From Acidobacteriota bacterium (GTDB lineage: Bacteria; Acidobacteriota; Terriglobia; UBA7540), in assembly GCA_902812465.1 (NCBI GenBank), contig CADDZE010000019.1, forward strand, positions 1 to 64,000: 64,000 bases of DNA, read 5' to 3'. The translations under genes and the position numbers were made by a program. Every line of letters starts with the position of its first letter. Within the stretch, counting starts at the first letter, position 1. This document shows positions 18,242-27,600 of the stretch, piece after piece. The notes below the pieces were generated by a model that saw only the letters and a list, made by a program, of their open reading frames with translations, did no database searches and was not told where the DNA came from.

Positions 18242-21034
18242 TCACCGTTTCTCTCCTGCCGCGATGCGGGCCTTTAACTCTTCCGACCAGTTCAGCACCA
18301 CGGTGATTTGCGTTGGCAGGGATGGCCGCTCAGTACCCTGGATCATGACGAACCGCTGACCATCGCGGGTGATGTCGTAGTTGGGCAGGCCCGCGCCGGA
18401 GAATCCCGGTTCGTACGGCCCTTCGAAGAGCAGCTGGCGCTTGGCGGCAACGAAGGCCGGTTGAGTCGCCACCGTGACCGCCATCATCCGGCTACCGCTC
18501 CGGTAAAACAGCTCCTTCCTGTTCCATGCCCAGACTGGCTCGGCGCCGCCCTCGGTCGAAATCTGCCACTTGCCACCAGGACCGGGAAAGGGCACCACGT
18601 AGACCTCGTTCCGGCCCGACTCGTCAGAAACATAGGCAAGCCAGTGGCCGTCCGGGGAGAAGGCGGGAGCACCTTCATTGGCCGGGCTCTGCAGGAAGGG
18701 TTGCGGGTTCAACTCCCCTTCGCGCCTCAGTATCCAAATATCGAACCCAGTCCTGGGATCGACTTGCTGGAAGGCTAGCACCTTTCCGTCCGGAGTCCAG
18801 GAACCTGGCCATTGGGGGTTTTCGCTGGTCAGCAAGGGCTCAGCCGCGCCGCTGCCATCGGCGGGAATCGAGTAGAGGTTCGATGAGATGCCCGCTGCGG
18901 GCCTGAACGTCAGGTGCTTGCCGTCAGGCGTCCAAATGGGAAGCGGCACGTTTGAGGTGCTGGCGAGGCGCGTCAAAGTGCCACGCGACAGCTCGTAGAG
19001 CCACAGCCCGGCGTTCGTGCCGGTGATCCCGACGGCGAGCTGGCGGCCGTCCGGCGAGAGCCGGGGGAAAACATAAGGACGTGGGGGCAGCGGGAGAGGC
19101 TGAGGCGCGCCGTGGCGATCCACCCATACGAGCGCGCCCACGCCGAGGTGCAAGCCACCGGAAATGTAGGCCACCGAACCGTCCAGGGAAGAGCTGAAGT
19201 CAGCCGCTCCCGCGCCGCCCATACTGACACCTTCCAGAATCGCTGCCGGAGTACCCCACACCTGCTGCGTCCTGAAGTCAAAGGGTATCGCCAGCAGTTG
19301 GTCGCCCCGGACATAGACCAGATGGCCCGACGGAAGGTAATGCGCACCAGCCCCTCCCTCGATCAGGACACGCCGTTCCCCCGTTTCAAGAGAGAGCAAG
19401 CCAATTCTCGCTTCATCGGCATTGGTACCTCTCCAGATGGTGAAGAGCAATTCCTGGCCGCCCGGCAGGATTTCCGGCCAGCGGTGGCCAAACTCCCCTT
19501 GTGTGTGATCCGGGGTGGTCAGGGCCTGTGGGGTACCTCCTGCGGCGGAGACCCGAAAGAGACCCGAAGCGAGGGAGGGCGCAAAGATGATCGTGTCATC
19601 AGCGGCCCAGGTGGCGCCGCGTCCGAAGGGTGCGTTGCAAAGGACGAGCGCTCCCCCTCCGCTCAGCGAGACCTTCTTCAGCCTTCCGTCAGCGAAAAAT
19701 CCCAGCCACCGCCCTTCAGGAGAAAAGAACGGGCTGCTGGCGCCCTCGGTGCCGGGTATCGCTGTTGCTTCCAGACGGTCCATCGAGCGGAGATAGAGCT
19801 GGGTGACGCCGCCATGGTCGGCGGCATACACCAGGAGCGAGCCATCGGGCGAGAGGGCCACCGCCGGAGTCAAGCCCAGCGCCAGCCGGTCCGAACCTGG
19901 AAGCGAGACCACAAATCGCGTGACGACCCGCGACCGTGGCGGCGCGCGGCGCAGAGTCGAGAGCAAGACGCCGGCCATGATGCTGGCTAGCAGGATTCCA
20001 GCCAACACCCACCGCGGCAGGCGCGTTGGACTCTTCGGTTGTTCGCCAAGGGTCTCTGCGTCCCCGGGCCGGCGGAGCGCATCCTCAATTTCGATCCGGG
20101 CGTCAGCGATGTCGTGGAGGCGGAGCTTGGGGTCCTTTTGCAGGCAGCGCCGCAGTAACGTCCGAACGCTAGTCGGCAGGCCCTCGGGAAGGGCCTGCCA
20201 TTCCGGTTCGCCCCCAAGAATTGCGGCAAAGGTGTCCGAAAGGGTCGCTTTGCCAAAGGCCGGCTTTCCGGTCAGTAGCTCGTAGAGCACGCAGGCGAAC
20301 GACCAGATGTCTGTGCGCTTGTCCAGTTCCTCTCCCCTCGCTTGTTCCGGGCTCATGTAGCTGGCTGTGCCGACAATGATCCCCGGCCGGTCGGGGTCGA
20401 TGCTCGCAGTAAGCGCGTGGGTCTGGTTGAGGTTGACTCCGGAATCTGGGGAATGGAAAGCCTTCGCCAAGCCGAAATCCAGAACCTTGACTACTCCATC
20501 GGGCCTGATCTTGACGTTGGCCGGCTTCAGGTCGCGATGAATGATCCCTTTTTCGTGGGCTGCCTCGAGAGCGTCGGCCATTTGCCTGGCGATCTCCAGG
20601 CATTCGCCGAGTTGTAGCGGCCTTCGCTGTGAGCTACCTCGTAGCTTCGATGACTTCACGGCGTCATCCGCTGGCTGGTGAGATAAACCGGTGGCTACAC
20701 CGGGCGAAGCAGGCTCAGGGGAGTATCCAGCGATGCATTCGGCCAGAGTGGATCCTTCCACCAGCTCCATCACCAGCGCGGGCGTCAGGCCGGATTCCTC
20801 GAGGCCGTAGATGGCCGCAATGTTGGGATGATTGAGCGAGGCCAGCACTCGGGCTTCTCGCCGAAACCGCGTCATGCGAGTAGCGTCGTCCGCAAATGCC
20901 GACGGCAGGACCTTCAGCGCCACCTCGCGGCCGAGCCCGCTGTCGTGGGCGAGGTACACTTCCCCCATCCCGCCCGCTCCCAGCGGCGACAGGACCTCAT
21001 AGGGACCCAGGCGTTCACCAGCGACCAGAGGCAT
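18242..21034 (-). CDS. Serine/threonine protein kinase with C-terminal TolB/WD40-like propeller
   Basis: About 930 residues from MPLVAGERLGPYEVL. Kinase domain, residues 10-310: GAGGMGEVYLAHD, VALKVL, catalytic HRDLKPANVKI, DFGLA, TASYMSPEQARG. One transmembrane helix (WVLAGILLASIMAGVLL) near residue 345 separates it from an external part of repeated blades such as SPDGSLLVYAADHGG, SPEGRWLGFFADG, SPDGRQLAVGITG, SPDGHWLAYVSDESGRNEVY, a TolB-type propeller that may bind a ligand or protein. An insert of roughly 35 residues sits between the hinge and helix E (after LAECIAG). Such kinase-propeller proteins are abundant in Acidobacteriota. The gene is monocistronic and diverges from the ECF sigma factor. 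Confidence 0.93.
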   Translation of the reverse strand: MPLVAGERLGPYEVLSPLGAGGMGEVYLAHDSGLGREVALKVLPSAFADDATRMTRFRREARVLASLNHPNIAAIYGLEESGLTPALVMELVEGSTLAECIAGYSPEPASPGVATGLSHQPADDAVKSSKLRGSSQRRPLQLGECLEIARQMADALEAAHEKGIIHRDLKPANVKIRPDGVVKVLDFGLAKAFHSPDSGVNLNQTHALTASIDPDRPGIIVGTASYMSPEQARGEELDKRTDIWSFACVLYELLTGKPAFGKATLSDTFAAILGGEPEWQALPEGLPTSVRTLLRRCLQKDPKLRLHDIADARIEIEDALRRPGDAETLGEQPKSPTRLPRWVLAGILLASIMAGVLLSTLRRAPPRSRVVTRFVVSLPGSDRLALGLTPAVALSPDGSLLVYAADHGGVTQLYLRSMDRLEATAIPGTEGASSPFFSPEGRWLGFFADGRLKKVSLSGGGALVLCNAPFGRGATWAADDTIIFAPSLASGLFRVSAAGGTPQALTTPDHTQGEFGHRWPEILPGGQELLFTIWRGTNADEARIGLLSLETGERRVLIEGGAGAHYLPSGHLVYVRGDQLLAIPFDFRTQQVWGTPAAILEGVSMGGAGAADFSSSLDGSVAYISGGLHLGVGALVWVDRHGAPQPLPLPPRPYVFPRLSPDGRQLAVGITGTNAGLWLYELSRGTLTRLASTSNVPLPIWTPDGKHLTFRPAAGISSNLYSIPADGSGAAEPLLTSENPQWPGSWTPDGKVLAFQQVDPRTGFDIWILRREGELNPQPFLQSPANEGAPAFSPDGHWLAYVSDESGRNEVYVVPFPGPGGKWQISTEGGAEPVWAWNRKELFYRSGSRMMAVTVATQPAFVAAKRQLLFEGPYEPGFSGAGLPNYDITRDGQRFVMIQGTERPSLPTQITVVLNWSEELKARIAAGEKR

Positions 21035-21082
21035 TCTCTTCGGGGAGAATAGCACCAAAATGCGACAAATGCGTCAGTAGCA

Positions 21083-21099
21083 CAGACCTTTAAGGTCTG
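21083..21099. repeat. Near-perfect palindrome upstream of the kinase gene
   Basis: CAGACCTT, one base, AAGGTCTG: an 8-bp perfect inverted repeat about 50 bases before the kinase start, in the divergent spacer with the sigma factor. It could be an operator or a member of a REP-like palindrome family. Confidence 0.5.
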
Positions 21100-21199
21100 C
21101 GACTCGCGCCATAGCCGGGGAGTAGCCCAATCCTCCCCGTGCCGCCTCAGCAGGCGATGAACAGGCCGCGCTTGCGACTGGGCTCCAACCCGCTTATCT

Positions 21200-21847
21200 T
21201 TGGGGTTTGGCCGATACGAGCTGCGGCGACGGTCGAGCGTGAAATCTGGGTTCGCCACCTCGTCGTACTCTAAGCGTGAGAGTGCAGATTTGCCAACGGC
21301 TCGCCACAGCGAAGAGAGTCGCACCACCGATTTGAACCTGATGCGCCGGCTAGCCCAGGGCGATGAATCGGCGTTGGCCACTCTCTACGATCGCTACGCC
21401 GGGCTTGTCTATTCGGTCGCTCGCAGAGTTCTGGGGGACGCCGGCGCCGCCGAGGAGGTCATGCAGGATCTCTTTTACCAGCTGTGGTGGAAAGCGCGAG
21501 ACTACGATGCGGCGCGAGGGGGACTCGGGGCGTGGCTCTTGGTTAGCGCCAGAAACCGCGCCATTGACCGGTTGCGCCAGAGAAAACGCGCCGAAGCCCT
21601 GGCGCCGGAGCAAGTGGCACCTCTGGCATTTGACTTGGAGTCCAGCGTTGCCCAAGCCGAGTTGATCTCCCGGGTGAAGTCTGCCCTCGGTGGCCTCTCC
21701 GAGTCGCAACGCCAGGCTCTGGAGCTGGCGTACTTTGAAGGCATGACCCACTCCGAAATTTCCCAGCGGACGGGCGAGCCGTTGGGAACGGTGAAAACGC
21801 GGTTGCGCGCCGCCTTGCAGGCGTTACGCCAGGTCTTAAACCCGTGA
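21200..21847 (+). CDS. ECF RNA polymerase sigma factor
   Basis: 215 residues as given. Region 2 is LMRRLAQGDESALATLYDRY to EEVMQDLFYQLWWKARDYD; region 4 is LSESQRQALELAYFEGMTHS with the recognition helix QRTGEPLGTVKTRLRAAL. It resembles the ECF groups that pair with RskA-type anti-sigma factors. The N-terminal 45 residues before region 2 are unconserved and the annotated start is not ATG, so the real start may lie up to 40 codons downstream (a TTG at 21290 is one option). The stop overlaps the anti-sigma GTG start, so the two are coupled. Confidence 0.92.
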   Translation: MGFGRYELRRRSSVKSGFATSSYSKRESADLPTARHSEESRTTDLNLMRRLAQGDESALATLYDRYAGLVYSVARRVLGDAGAAEEVMQDLFYQLWWKARDYDAARGGLGAWLLVSARNRAIDRLRQRKRAEALAPEQVAPLAFDLESSVAQAELISRVKSALGGLSESQRQALELAYFEGMTHSEISQRTGEPLGTVKTRLRAALQALRQVLNP

Positions 21848-22632
21848 ACGAGCATCCACAGCCCGAAGAGATATTTGATGAGTACGCCTTGGGTGTGCTC
21901 GAAGGCGAAGAAAGGCATGCTTTCGAGTCCCATATCGAAGCATGCCCGGCGTGTCTGCGTAAGGTGGAGGAGGCACGAGCCCGGATGGCCTTGCTGGCGC
22001 TTGCGACGCCGCAAATACAGCTTCCGCCCGGAGCCAAGGAGCGCTTGCTGCGGCGAGTGGCTTCCCCCTCACCGGCGCCGCTCCAGCAACCTGCCCCATT
22101 CTGGGGATGGACTACGGCTGCTCTGGCTGCCGCCACCGGCGTGCTAGCTCTGGCGCTCCTGTTCATAGCTGCCCGCAATCGTGAGTTGCTGCGAAACCTA
22201 AGGGAACTGGAAGCTCGCCAGACGCAATTGCTTGAAAGCGAACGCCGGCTGGGTGAGGAGTCGGCTCGGGCGCACGCCGTGCTGGATATTCTCACATCCC
22301 CGCAGACAGTGAGGGTGTATCTGGCTTCCACACCGTCACGTCTGTTACCGGAAGGCAAAGCTTTCTATCATCCCCAAAAAGGCTTGGTCTTTTACGCCAC
22401 CAACTTGCCTCGACTGCCTGCCCATCGCACCTATCAGCTCTGGCTCGTCCCACCCCAGGGGAAGCCCGTCAGCGCAGGAGTCTTCAACACCGATCCTCAA
22501 GGAAATGGAGAGGTTTTGCTTCCCTCATTGCCGCTGGGCCTGCCGGTTAAAGCGTTTGCCGTCACGGTCGAACCGGCAGGAGGCGAGCCACAACCGACAG
22601 GGCCTAAAGTGCTGGCGGGGGTTACCTCCTAG
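21844..22632 (+). CDS. RskA-like transmembrane anti-sigma factor with zinc-finger domain
   Basis: 262 residues starting at a GTG that overlaps the sigma-factor stop. The N-terminal anti-sigma domain has the zinc motif H-x3-C-x2-C (HIEACPACLRK) within EYALGVLEGEERHAFESH. One transmembrane helix (WTTAALAAATGVLALALLFIA, residues 90-110) is followed by a short coiled coil and an external RskA-type domain (GLVFYATNLPRLPAHRTYQLW, FAVTVEPAGGEPQPTGP). It should hold the ECF sigma factor at the membrane and release it on an envelope signal. The secreted protein downstream is a candidate regulon member. Confidence 0.9.
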   Translation: MNEHPQPEEIFDEYALGVLEGEERHAFESHIEACPACLRKVEEARARMALLALATPQIQLPPGAKERLLRRVASPSPAPLQQPAPFWGWTTAALAAATGVLALALLFIAARNRELLRNLRELEARQTQLLESERRLGEESARAHAVLDILTSPQTVRVYLASTPSRLLPEGKAFYHPQKGLVFYATNLPRLPAHRTYQLWLVPPQGKPVSAGVFNTDPQGNGEVLLPSLPLGLPVKAFAVTVEPAGGEPQPTGPKVLAGVTS

Positions 22633-22859
22633 CTTTCCATCACCGAGGGCTCCCGCGGGGCTAGGCTGTTTCGCGCGGAGTCTCGCGGCCTCTTGATCCT
22701 TCGCCGGTGACCGCAATCCAAAACGCCGTCCCTGCCGTACTGCTATTGAGCTAAGGGAAGCTGGGCACGCCTGGGCTAATCCGCCTTCCTCGAAGGCGTT
22801 TGGTTCGGGATGAGGCCAAGGTTCCCGAGGTATCTTTCTGAGTCGAAGGAGAAATTCAG

Positions 22860-23816
22860 ATGATCCATTCGCGGTCACAATTACGAGACCTTAGCAAGAC
22901 TGCGCCCACCGGCCTTTGGCTTTCCCTCCTGGCGAGTTTGTGTTTGCTTCTCGCTGCCCCGCTCGCTCAAGCACAGCTGGCTCCCAACCAGACTCAGGGC
23001 TTTGGCAACGGCAGGTTGCTCGTCTTCACGTATCAGCAGAACTTTGACTGTGTTGATCAGCCCACGCTTGACCTGGATTTCAACCACGTGAAGGCCGGGT
23101 CAGACCCTAATGAGATGCAGACCCCAATCTGTCAGCCCCTTACTGAACCCACCGAGGATCCGACAGGCAAGGATATCAAGCACACCGCACATCTCTACGT
23201 GCTCATCCCCATGTTCTCGGTGGACAATGACCAAAACCCGAACGACGCTATGCCTTGCCCCAATGGCGGCAGACCCGGCGAACTCTGCGGCCCGCAGCTG
23301 GGCGCCGCGCTCATCAAGCTATTTGGCGCCGTACCCGAAGCCTGGAAGACCAAGGTGAATCCCGCCATTACCACCCAGTGTCCGGACCCCAGCCATCCCG
23401 TCCCCGGTACCTGCACCATGCATGCCTCCTCCGTGGATCTGTCGAAGACGCTGGTGGCGCTGGGAAAGTTAACAACTCCCCCCACCTCTCCGATCTTCGC
23501 GCCAACCCCGAATCATAGCCACGTGGTCGACAACGACCGCCTGAATTCGAAAACTATCTGGTGGGAAGTCCGCCCGGTACTAGTGCTGCAGCAGGGTGAT
23601 TGGCCACCCGCCGACGGAAGCAGCGGCATCAACTCCGTCGAAGCGCTGGACAAGGCAGAGGCTGCCGGCAGGGCGATCGAAGTTGGCTCCAATTTCTTCC
23701 TGTTCTTCAGCTCTAAGCTGGCCGATGACGAGGCGATGATGAAGGACATGCCGTCCATGATGGACCACGGCCACTCCTTGCCCACGGCCGCTTCAGGCGC
23801 GGGCGGGGCGAAGTAA
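22860..23816 (+). CDS. Secreted protein of unknown function with six cysteines
   Basis: 318 residues, not recognised. A clear signal peptide (hydrophobic LSLLASLCLLLAAPL, cleavage likely after AQA at residue 38). The mature part has six cysteines (residues 64, 91, 133, 143, 174, 185) that could form three disulfides, aromatic strands (IWWEVRPVLVLQQGDWP), and a C-terminal stretch rich in Met, Asp and His (EAMMKDMPSMMDHGHS), which might bind metal. It follows the sigma/anti-sigma pair by 227 bases on the same strand, so it may belong to the same stress regulon. Function cannot be assigned. Confidence 0.75.
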   Translation: MIHSRSQLRDLSKTAPTGLWLSLLASLCLLLAAPLAQAQLAPNQTQGFGNGRLLVFTYQQNFDCVDQPTLDLDFNHVKAGSDPNEMQTPICQPLTEPTEDPTGKDIKHTAHLYVLIPMFSVDNDQNPNDAMPCPNGGRPGELCGPQLGAALIKLFGAVPEAWKTKVNPAITTQCPDPSHPVPGTCTMHASSVDLSKTLVALGKLTTPPTSPIFAPTPNHSHVVDNDRLNSKTIWWEVRPVLVLQQGDWPPADGSSGINSVEALDKAEAAGRAIEVGSNFFLFFSSKLADDEAMMKDMPSMMDHGHSLPTAASGAGGAK

Positions 23817-24346
23817 CGGGGCTGTTCGGAAAGCAGCGCCGCACCCGGGCATGCCATTCCTTGACAGCCTCGAGGTATCGGCTGGACACTTGGAGAGGGA
23901 CAAGGAGGTAAAGCGGGTGCATCCAGCCGACCTCGCGGCGTTGCGAGCCGAGCATCGTGGTGGTCTTGTATAAGGGGCCGTGCACGCTTTCGGCCCCCTC
24001 CTCGTTAACTAATTGATAACCACCAGCCTTCGGGTTATCCTGTCCACTAGCCCGGCTGAGTTTTTTCATCCCGACTTGGGCCAAGCTCAGGGCCGCAAAT
24101 GCGAGGCTTCCAGCTATCCTTCCACCATGCTCCAGTTCATGCTACTGGGACCTTTTGGGGAACCGAGGGAGCATTGAGGCGGTATGGGCACCGCCGCCTG
24201 AGGCAGACCGCCTTGATTGTAACTAGCTTATTGATATCAAAATACTTAGATTCGAGTCAGCTGGCTGCCACGCCGACGACACAGTGGGCCGCGCAGCGGG
24301 CTGAGCGGCCGGGCGCTGGTGAGAAAAACCGTGGGTGACAATAAAT

Positions 24347-24495
24347 CCCATTATGTTACTGAAAATAAATGATATGTACGATTTGACCGCGATGAATCCA
24401 ACTATCTTATTGAAAATAAAGGCCAAGTTTGTCTCATTTGTCTCACCTTTTTCGCTTTCATCTGATTAATCTCACTATGTTATTGAAAATAAGTA
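24347..24495 (+). repeat. Array of AT-rich repeats reading Asn-x-x-x-Leu-Leu-Lys
   Basis: Three copies near 24347-24370, 24393-24421 and 24467-24494 share the core ACTATGTTATTGAAAATAA with few changes; the GAAAATA parts begin at 24361, 24412 and 24485, so the spacing is 51 and 73 bases. In one frame the copies translate as NPIMLLKIN, NPTILLKIK and NLTMLLKIS. A further degenerate copy may lie at 24221-24244. Related single copies are at 39531-39559 and 47409-47436. Confidence 0.7.
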
Positions 24496-24613
24496 GAGGC
24501 CCTTGAGGCTGCCACAGCGTCTGAGGGGGCTTGTTTAGAACAGGCAGTCTTGGGTTACAACTGACTAGGTTTCTGCCCTACGCCGGAACTGGGGGAGATC
24601 GGGAGGCATAAAT

Positions 24614-24646
24614 GGGGAGCGGTCAGGGGCGGGACGGCCGCTCCCC
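24614..24646 (-). terminator. Hairpin downstream of the TonB-dependent receptor
   Basis: GGGGAGCGG and CCGCTCCCC form a perfect 9-bp stem around a 15-base loop, beginning 30 bases after the receptor stop codon. The following minus-strand bases (ATTTATG) are only weakly T-rich, so it may be an imperfect intrinsic terminator. Confidence 0.55.
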
Positions 24647-24675
24647 GGCAGGTTTTGTTGCCAAGTCAGGCAATC

Positions 24676-27600
24676 TCAGAATTCGATTCTCAACCCAAAT
24701 TGGATATCCCGAGCGGGGAAGGCGCCGGTGGCGAAGCCAAACGCCCCGGTATTGATATCTCCATCTACCCCTGTCAGATTGACATTGTTGAATACGTTGA
24801 AGAACTCGGCGCGGATCTCCATCTGTGCGCCTTCCGTGCCCACGAACCAAGGGATGTGAGTCTTCTTGGCGGCGGAGAAGTCCGTGTTGATGTAGCCTGG
24901 TCCGATGAATGTGTTGCGGCCCACATTGCCGAGGGTTCCGGGGGCGGGCGCCGGGAAGAGGTTCCCGCACAGTGCCTGGGTGCAGCGAAAGATTCCGGTA
25001 TCCAGGAACTGCGTCTTCGAGAAGCCGCTCCGGGGCAGAGAGCCCGCAATGCTAGGTCGGTCGTTATTGGTGCCGTCGGCGTTGTAGTCACAGGTAGGGA
25101 AGGACGCGCCGCAGAAGACGGTAAAGGGCGAGCCCTTCTGCAGGATCGTTATGTTGCTAAGCTGCCAGCCGTTGAGGAACACATTGGCGATGCGGGAACT
25201 CGTGCCGATACGGGGCACCTGCCAAAGGGTGCTGAATGAGAGCCGCCGCGCCACGTCGAAATCTGCAAGGCCGCGCTCGGCGCGCAGGTTGAGGATATCG
25301 ACGGGCTCAGGGCCAAACGTCTGAGCCTGGTCGATCGCTTTGCCGAAGGTAAACGCTGCCTGGAAGTTGACCCCCTTCGTGAAGCCGCGATTGTGGATAC
25401 TCAGGGTTCCGCCGTTATAGGACGAGTTGTAATTGGCCTGGCCGTAGAAGAGCGCGCCAAAGCTGGTGTTGTATCCCACAATGGCGCCATTGTGGATGAT
25501 GCGGTCGCCGGCAAAGCGGTTGACGTTGAAGGAGGAATAGAGATGGTGGCCCACGGACCCGATGTAGTCAGCTTCGGCCACCCAGCTTCCTGAAATCTCG
25601 CGCTGGATGCCGAAGGACCAGTTCTGGCCGTATTGGATCTGAAGGTGGGAGTCGGTGACCACCTGGCTGGTTCGGCCGCCTACCAGCCCGTTCTTGTCGT
25701 CCAGACCGAATTGAATTCCGGTGACGCGAGGGAAGTTGTAAGGTGATTGACCGGAGGCGCCCAGGCCGAAAACGGGTTGGCAAGTAGTGACGCCGACCTG
25801 GCAGGAAGCGTTGGCGACAAGGGGGAGGTTGTTGCGGTCATTCGTAAACAACTGGTTGGCCGGGCGGTCGTAGAAAATGCCTACGCCGCCGCGCACGGAC
25901 CATTGGCCCTTCTTGGTAGGGTCCCAGGCAAAGCCGAAACGCGGCGCGAAGTTATCCAGCCGCGTATGCCAAAGCTGGGGCACATGGTCCATCTTCATGT
26001 TGGCGATCCGCTCCTGGAAGGTAGCGCCACCCTGGAAGACGCCGTTGTTCAGCCGGGCAAAGCGCTCGGTGGGCCCGGTAAAGGTTTCCCAGCGCAGGCC
26101 CAAATTAAGGGTCAGGTTGGGCTTCATCTTAAAGTCGTCCTGGATGAAGGCGCCGAGGTCACTGTCGCGGTAAGCGAAGTCCACGTTGACGACGCCGACC
26201 TGGCCGGTGCGCGGATCGAACTGGATATTGGATTCGAGGTAGGGCGAGTCGGCGGCGAATTCCAGCACGTTGGCGAACTGGAAGGTCGGACGACGGGTGG
26301 TGTCCGTAAACTCCTCGTCATCGTGGTGCCGCGCCGCGTTGGCCCCGAACTTGAGGTTGTGCCGCCCCTTGACCAGGCTGGCTACATCCTTCCATTCGTA
26401 ATTGTTCTGCTTGAACAGGCCAATGAAGCCATCGCCGGGCAAAGCCGTGCCGTCGTCCGACCCCATGGCCGGCACTTCGCAATGGTCACAGGGAGCGTTG
26501 CCAAAGGTGCGGGTGTAGCTGAGCCGCATCTCGTTGACGAAGGTTGGGCCCGCGGTATGGGTCCAATTGAGGTTCAGCAAGTGCGTGTACTCAGGCTCCG
26601 CCGGGCTGAAGTTGGGGAAGTAGACCGACGGCGAAGCGAACTCGACGGTCTGCCGCGTGGTGCGATAGAAGCTGCCATACAACCGGTCCTTGAAATTGTT
26701 CCAGTTGTGGTCCACGCGCGCGTTTACCTGCACGCCGTTGCGGAATACAGAGGTGGAAAAGTCGCCCACGCCGGCGACGGGAAAATCGCAGGGCAGCGTG
26801 CCGATGGGCGTGGCAATAGGCGTGCTCCCTGTGCAATGGGACCCGACATCGACACCCGCGGTGGTGAAGTTACGATTCGGCTCGAAGGTGGTTGGGAAGC
26901 TGGTCAGAATGCCCGTCGAAATGTTGTTGGGCAGATGGGTTTTCATGTAATCGATCAGTTGCGGGGTCGGAATCTGGGCGGGAAACGCCGTGCCCACGCC
27001 GGAACGCAGCATGTCAAACGAGCCGAAGAAGAAGTCCTTGTTCTTGCGGATGGGGCCGCCCAGGCTTCCGGCAAACTCGTTGCGGATAAATTGGGGCGCC
27101 GTCGGTTGGAAAACCGTGCGCGCATTCAGGTGGGTGTCGGTATGGAACCAATCCATGGTTCCATGGAAGTCGTTCGTGCCCGACTTGGTCTCCACGTTGA
27201 CGATAGCCGCCGCATTGCGCCCGTATTCCGCCGAGAAGGTGTTCGTTTGGATACGGACTTCCTGAATCGAGTCGGCGTTGGGCGTGAGGTTGGTCACGCC
27301 GCCGCGCGGGTTGCCGTTCGTCGTAGCGCCGTCCACCATAAAGTTGTTGGATTCGGCGCGCTGGCCATTGGCGTTCAGATTGACGCCCAGCTCGGCGTTG
27401 AAAATGTCCGCGGTGGCCTGGGCGTAGGCCTGGCCGCCGCCGCTGGGCAAGCCGGTGACGCCCGGAGTGAGCACCACCAAGCTGAACATGTTGCGGCCCA
27501 CGAGGGGGAGCTCATGCACTTTGGTCTCATTGATCTGGCCGGAGATGGCACCGGTCGAAAGGTTCACCGGTGTCACCGCAGCCGTTACGCTTACCTCTTG

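Larger units (their letters stand above)
23817..24675. other. Gene-free spacer with AT-rich repeat array
   Basis: 859 bases between the convergent secreted-protein and TonB-receptor genes. The part 24200-24500 is AT-rich and carries at least three, perhaps four, copies of a short repeat (listed separately). Near 24640 there is a terminator-like hairpin. No protein gene is supportable; small frames here are interrupted and lack ribosome sites. Confidence 0.65.

Noticed and set aside
24347-24500. CRISPR-like array
   Set aside because: Only three units, unequal spacing (51 and 73), no dyad symmetry in the repeat and no cas genes.
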